NCBI GenBank assembly: GCA_964577205.1
Contig: CAZNYG010000016.1
Location: 1 to 32,536 of the forward strand
DNA: 32,536 nt
Direction of reading: 5' to 3'
Source of the DNA: CAZNYG01 sp964577205
GTDB lineage: Bacteria > Elusimicrobiota > Endomicrobiia > Endomicrobiales > CAIRNS01
A model generated the notes under the pieces. That model saw only the letters and a list, made by a program, of their open reading frames with translations, was not told the origin of the DNA and ran no database searches. This document shows positions 30,334-32,536 of the stretch, piece after piece. Every line of letters begins with the position of its first letter. The first letter of the stretch is position 1. The translations under genes and the position numbers were made by a program.

Positions 30334-30918
30334 TCAGACACGGAACAAAGCAGAGGCCTCTCCGTTGATGCTGCTCCTCGGAAGCATAAAGAAGCACAGC
30401 AGGAGAATCACAGCCGGAAGATACCCATTTCCTCCCGGCACCCGGGTACTTGCCAGAAGCACCGTATGATCACAGAGAGATCCGCAAAGGGACTGTTCCA
30501 GCGAAGACAGCGCCGGATTGACTGACCGCGCCATTACCGCTTTCAACACAGCGGCGGCGGCAGGAACGATCGCTGATCCGGAAGCGGCCTTGGCGGCATT
30601 CTTGTCTTCATCCCCGGACGGGGCATTTTTAGATGTATCCGCCATGGACTGCATGTCCGCCATCATTTTGTTCACTATTTTCATCGGGAGCGTCGTGTGG
30701 TAGAAGAACGATGTCAGGACCGACTGGCTGGCAATGATGCCCGCGATCTCGTCCCGTCCGATCTGATCGAGAGATACGCACGGGGCCAGCCCGCCCGCAA
30801 GGAGCGCGAAACTGACAGCCACGGCGAACAACTGTTTCCTCGCCCGCGTGAAGAAGCGGGCCGGAGCTGCCGGGAAAGCTGCCAGTGACATGGTGAAGAC
30901 TGCGTTCTTGATGTTCAT
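30334..30918 (-). CDS. Hypothetical membrane protein, translationally coupled to a leader peptide
   Basis: A 194-residue protein from ATG 30918; I do not recognise the family. A short basic N terminus precedes a hydrophobic segment at about 29-48 (QLFAVAVSFALLAGGLAPC), which may be a membrane anchor or an uncleaved signal. A second lies near the C terminus (YLPAVILLLCFFMLP). Between them is a Met-, Ala- and Lys-rich stretch with helix-forming composition (KIVNKMMADMQSMAD) and a CGSLCDH cysteine pair. A longer reading from TTG 30963 is possible but its ribosome site spacing is too short. The ATG overlaps the stop of a 14-codon leader in an ATGA arrangement. A promoter with an overlapping palindrome lies at 30979-30999 and a terminator at 30291-30325. 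Confidence 0.6.
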   Translation of the reverse strand: MNIKNAVFTMSLAAFPAAPARFFTRARKQLFAVAVSFALLAGGLAPCVSLDQIGRDEIAGIIASQSVLTSFFYHTTLPMKIVNKMMADMQSMADTSKNAPSGDEDKNAAKAASGSAIVPAAAAVLKAVMARSVNPALSSLEQSLCGSLCDHTVLLASTRVPGGNGYLPAVILLLCFFMLPRSSINGEASALFRV

Positions 30919-30959
30919 TTTCTTTTTTTCGGGCGGCTGAAGCTCGGCCCTGCTGCCAT
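30915..30959 (-). CDS. Putative 14-codon leader peptide
   Basis: ATG 30959 has GGAG seven bases upstream, the best ribosome site in this stretch, and encodes MAAGPSFSRPKKRK. Its TGA overlaps the ATG of the next gene (ATGA), so ribosomes finishing here would restart on the membrane protein gene, which lacks its own good ribosome site. The basic proline-rich end could stall ribosomes. Function is unknown; the call rests on spacing and overlap only. Confidence 0.4.
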   Translation of the reverse strand: MAAGPSFSRPKKRK

Positions 30960-30978
30960 TCAACGGCTCCTGTGCACC

Positions 30979-30999
30979 TTGAGGGAATTATAACCTCAA
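30979..30999 (-). promoter_or_regulatory. Promoter -10 with overlapping operator-like palindrome
   Basis: Minus strand TATAAT at 30992-30987, a perfect -10, inside TTGAGG-N9-CCTCAA, a perfect 6-bp inverted repeat. No clear -35 box exists at the right distance, which is common for activator-dependent promoters. A dimeric regulator could sit on the palindrome and control the leader peptide and membrane protein genes. Confidence 0.45.
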
Positions 31000-31047
31000 C
31001 TCGTAAAATACCTTTGGACAATTTGTGAAATATTTATGAAAAACAAC

Positions 31048-32536
31048 TTACGCGGCGGCAAGGAGCGCCCTTAACGCTTCATTGCTCGTGGTTTCCAAAC
31101 GCTCGATAATGCTTTTCTTTTCGGCAATTGCCTCGATAACAGGCAGGAGGCCCATTAAAGCAACGGCTTCAAGCCCGCCCTCGCGGGATCTTTCCACCAT
31201 CCCGCGCACGCGCGCGCTGTCCAGGTTCAGGATCCCGCTCTCCATAAAGAGAGGTATGAGGGCATCCGGCACGCCGTCGAGCTCGATCTTCTGATCTTCA
31301 CGCAGGAACTCTGTTCTCTGCTCATCGGACTCGAACAGGCCTCCGCATCGGCTGAGAGCTGCCGCGCAGCGCGTGTTGAACAGAGCGTCAGAGCACACGT
31401 TCCCCGTGCTGACGGGATCGCCCGCGGCATTTTTCAACCGGTTCCGGGTATCAGCCGCCAGTTTGAGGCAGAGGGTTTCAGACTTATCCGCCTTCATCCT
31501 TTCAGCGCAGGACGCGGCGATTGAAGCGGCGTTGTACAGCATCACCTGCGCGCCGACCGGCAGCCTGTCAAGATCATGCCGGTTCCCAAAATCCTCCACG
31601 GTACTGACCATGGTTCGGATCATATTTTCGTCACGCGGCCCTTCGGCGGAATACAACGCCAGCGCTTCGACGTACATCAGGTACCACGCGGCCAATCCGT
31701 TATCACGCACTGAGTGGAGGGCGGGCACGCCGTTCATCTCTTCCAGCAGGTGCCTTGCCTCGTCCCGCAGGCCTTCGGGTATAAGGAAATACTTCACCAC
31801 CAGCATTTTCATGAGGCGCCCGTCTTCATCGCTCATGCCGTCGGGAACACGAACCGCGGCCTTCCCGTCGTAATAGACGATGCTCCTCGACGCGCGCCAT
31901 TTTGCCGCGTTGTACGCATGCTCCTGTTCGGAACGGGCAAACTGAGCCTTTGACGGATACGCTTTTGCGGTAAGGCATATCATCAGCTCTTCGATGAACG
32001 CGGCTGTCTTCTCTACCTCGAGCTTGTCTCCGCGCAGCGAATCCAGATGGGCTTTGACAACGCTCCATTTCCCGCCCTGCAGCCCGTCCAGCAATCCATC
32101 CATGGAACCTTCTTCCCTGAACTCAGCAAGCGCGTCCCGGACACCGTTCCTGTACTCGTCGTAAGAGTCCATCAGCCTGCTCGACACGCTCGCCCTGCCG
32201 CCGGGAGCCCAATGTCCGGTCATTTTTACTATAGCGAACTTGCAGTCTTCAGCGGTCAGCCCGAGATCGTTCACAATGCTGCCGGCCGTCGCGGCTTCCT
32301 GTTCCAGAAGCCGGCAGGTCACACCTTGACGGAAGCTCGAAAGTTTTTCCATCAACGCGCTGGTCAGGTGATCCCAGCCGTACTTCTTCGCTATGATACG
32401 GCCCGGCAGGACGACCATTTGATACTGGGACCGGGCGATCATTTCCAACTTGCCCGCGGGAGCGTCCGCGCTCTCGGGATCGTACCGCAGCGATCCAACA
32501 ATACCAGGGATCGGAGACGGCACCTCTGCCGTGCTC
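31048..32536 (-). CDS. Large hypothetical protein, 5' end outside the window
   Basis: The reading frame is open to the window edge, so at least 496 C-terminal residues are seen and the true start is probably beyond 32536. A GTG at 32523 exists but has no supporting ribosome site. The sequence is mostly helical, without signal peptide or membrane segments in the visible part. It contains VVLPGRIIAKKYGWDHL near the left and repeated helical hairpins with regular leucines (ALMEKLSSF, LDGLQGGKWSVVKAHLDSL), which might be an alpha-solenoid. No family is recognised. Composition and style resemble the C-terminal half of the giant gene at 23081-29656, but no clear homology is seen by eye. The stop lies about 50 bases from the promoter of the small membrane protein gene. 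Confidence 0.8.
   Translation of the reverse strand, partial: STAEVPSPIPGIVGSLRYDPESADAPAGKLEMIARSQYQMVVLPGRIIAKKYGWDHLTSALMEKLSSFRQGVTCRLLEQEAATAGSIVNDLGLTAEDCKFAIVKMTGHWAPGGRASVSSRLMDSYDEYRNGVRDALAEFREEGSMDGLLDGLQGGKWSVVKAHLDSLRGDKLEVEKTAAFIEELMICLTAKAYPSKAQFARSEQEHAYNAAKWRASRSIVYYDGKAAVRVPDGMSDEDGRLMKMLVVKYFLIPEGLRDEARHLLEEMNGVPALHSVRDNGLAAWYLMYVEALALYSAEGPRDENMIRTMVSTVEDFGNRHDLDRLPVGAQVMLYNAASIAASCAERMKADKSETLCLKLAADTRNRLKNAAGDPVSTGNVCSDALFNTRCAAALSRCGGLFESDEQRTEFLREDQKIELDGVPDALIPLFMESGILNLDSARVRGMVERSREGGLEAVALMGLLPVIEAIAEKKSIIERLETTSNEALRALLAAA

Noticed and set aside
30771..30830. Lipoprotein signal in the small membrane protein (LAPC)
   Set aside because: Proline before the cysteine breaks the lipobox consensus.

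Overview
The window looks like a chromosomal segment of a GC-rich, Gram-negative-type bacterium, most likely a member of the candidate phylum Omnitrophota (formerly OP3). The clues are very large exported proteins of unknown architecture, oversized type IV pilin-like proteins carrying fused adhesin-type domains, and mixed Shine-Dalgarno use. This assignment is an inference from protein style; no marker gene was compared.

Layout. 94-2437 (minus strand): an operon with a near-consensus promoter reading through a C-terminal remnant of a YjbQ-type gene, rsmD, a RecB-like PD-(D/E)XK nuclease and argB. Back to back with it on the plus strand is a perfect TTGACA-N17-TATAAT promoter and a NhaP2/CvrA-type K+/H+ antiporter (2545-4020). 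A two-way terminator then separates the antiporter from a tRNA-Ala(GGC) on the minus strand. 4205-4607 holds no gene, only palindromes and a minus-strand promoter.

4655-15339 is the most distinctive part: two divergently oriented gene triads encoding pilin-like proteins. The minus triad (PilX-like, giant PA14-bearing PilV-like, PilW-like) and the plus triad (giant carboxypeptidase-regulatory/lamin-tail PilV-like, PilW-like, PilX-like) share one 247-bp intergenic region. They probably build two alternative tip complexes for a type IV pilus or type II secretion-like fibre, with the binding domains fused directly to the pilin.

15563-22392 (plus strand) is a housekeeping run: tmk, holB, ricT, metG, tatD, a TatD-linked radical SAM gene and a G5/3D-domain cell-wall gene. 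This order parallels the tmk-holB-yaaT-metS-yabD-yabE neighbourhood of Bacillus. A class II aldolase follows (22520-23071).

23081-29656 (minus strand) encodes a 2191-residue exported protein with an embedded intramembrane-protease-like core. Upstream of it (29731-30176) lie two copies of a GC-rich structured RNA element with covarying basal stems, followed by an intrinsic terminator whose 3' arm can pair with the conserved core. This is the best candidate here for an undescribed regulatory system. A small membrane protein with a coupled leader peptide (30334-30959) and the 3' part of another large gene (31048 to the window edge) complete the segment.

Across the window, gene junctions are filled with short phased arrays (7-, 8- or 11-bp units) that often fold into long hairpins, plus REP-like palindromes. 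No insertion sequence, integrase, phage gene or CRISPR array was seen.
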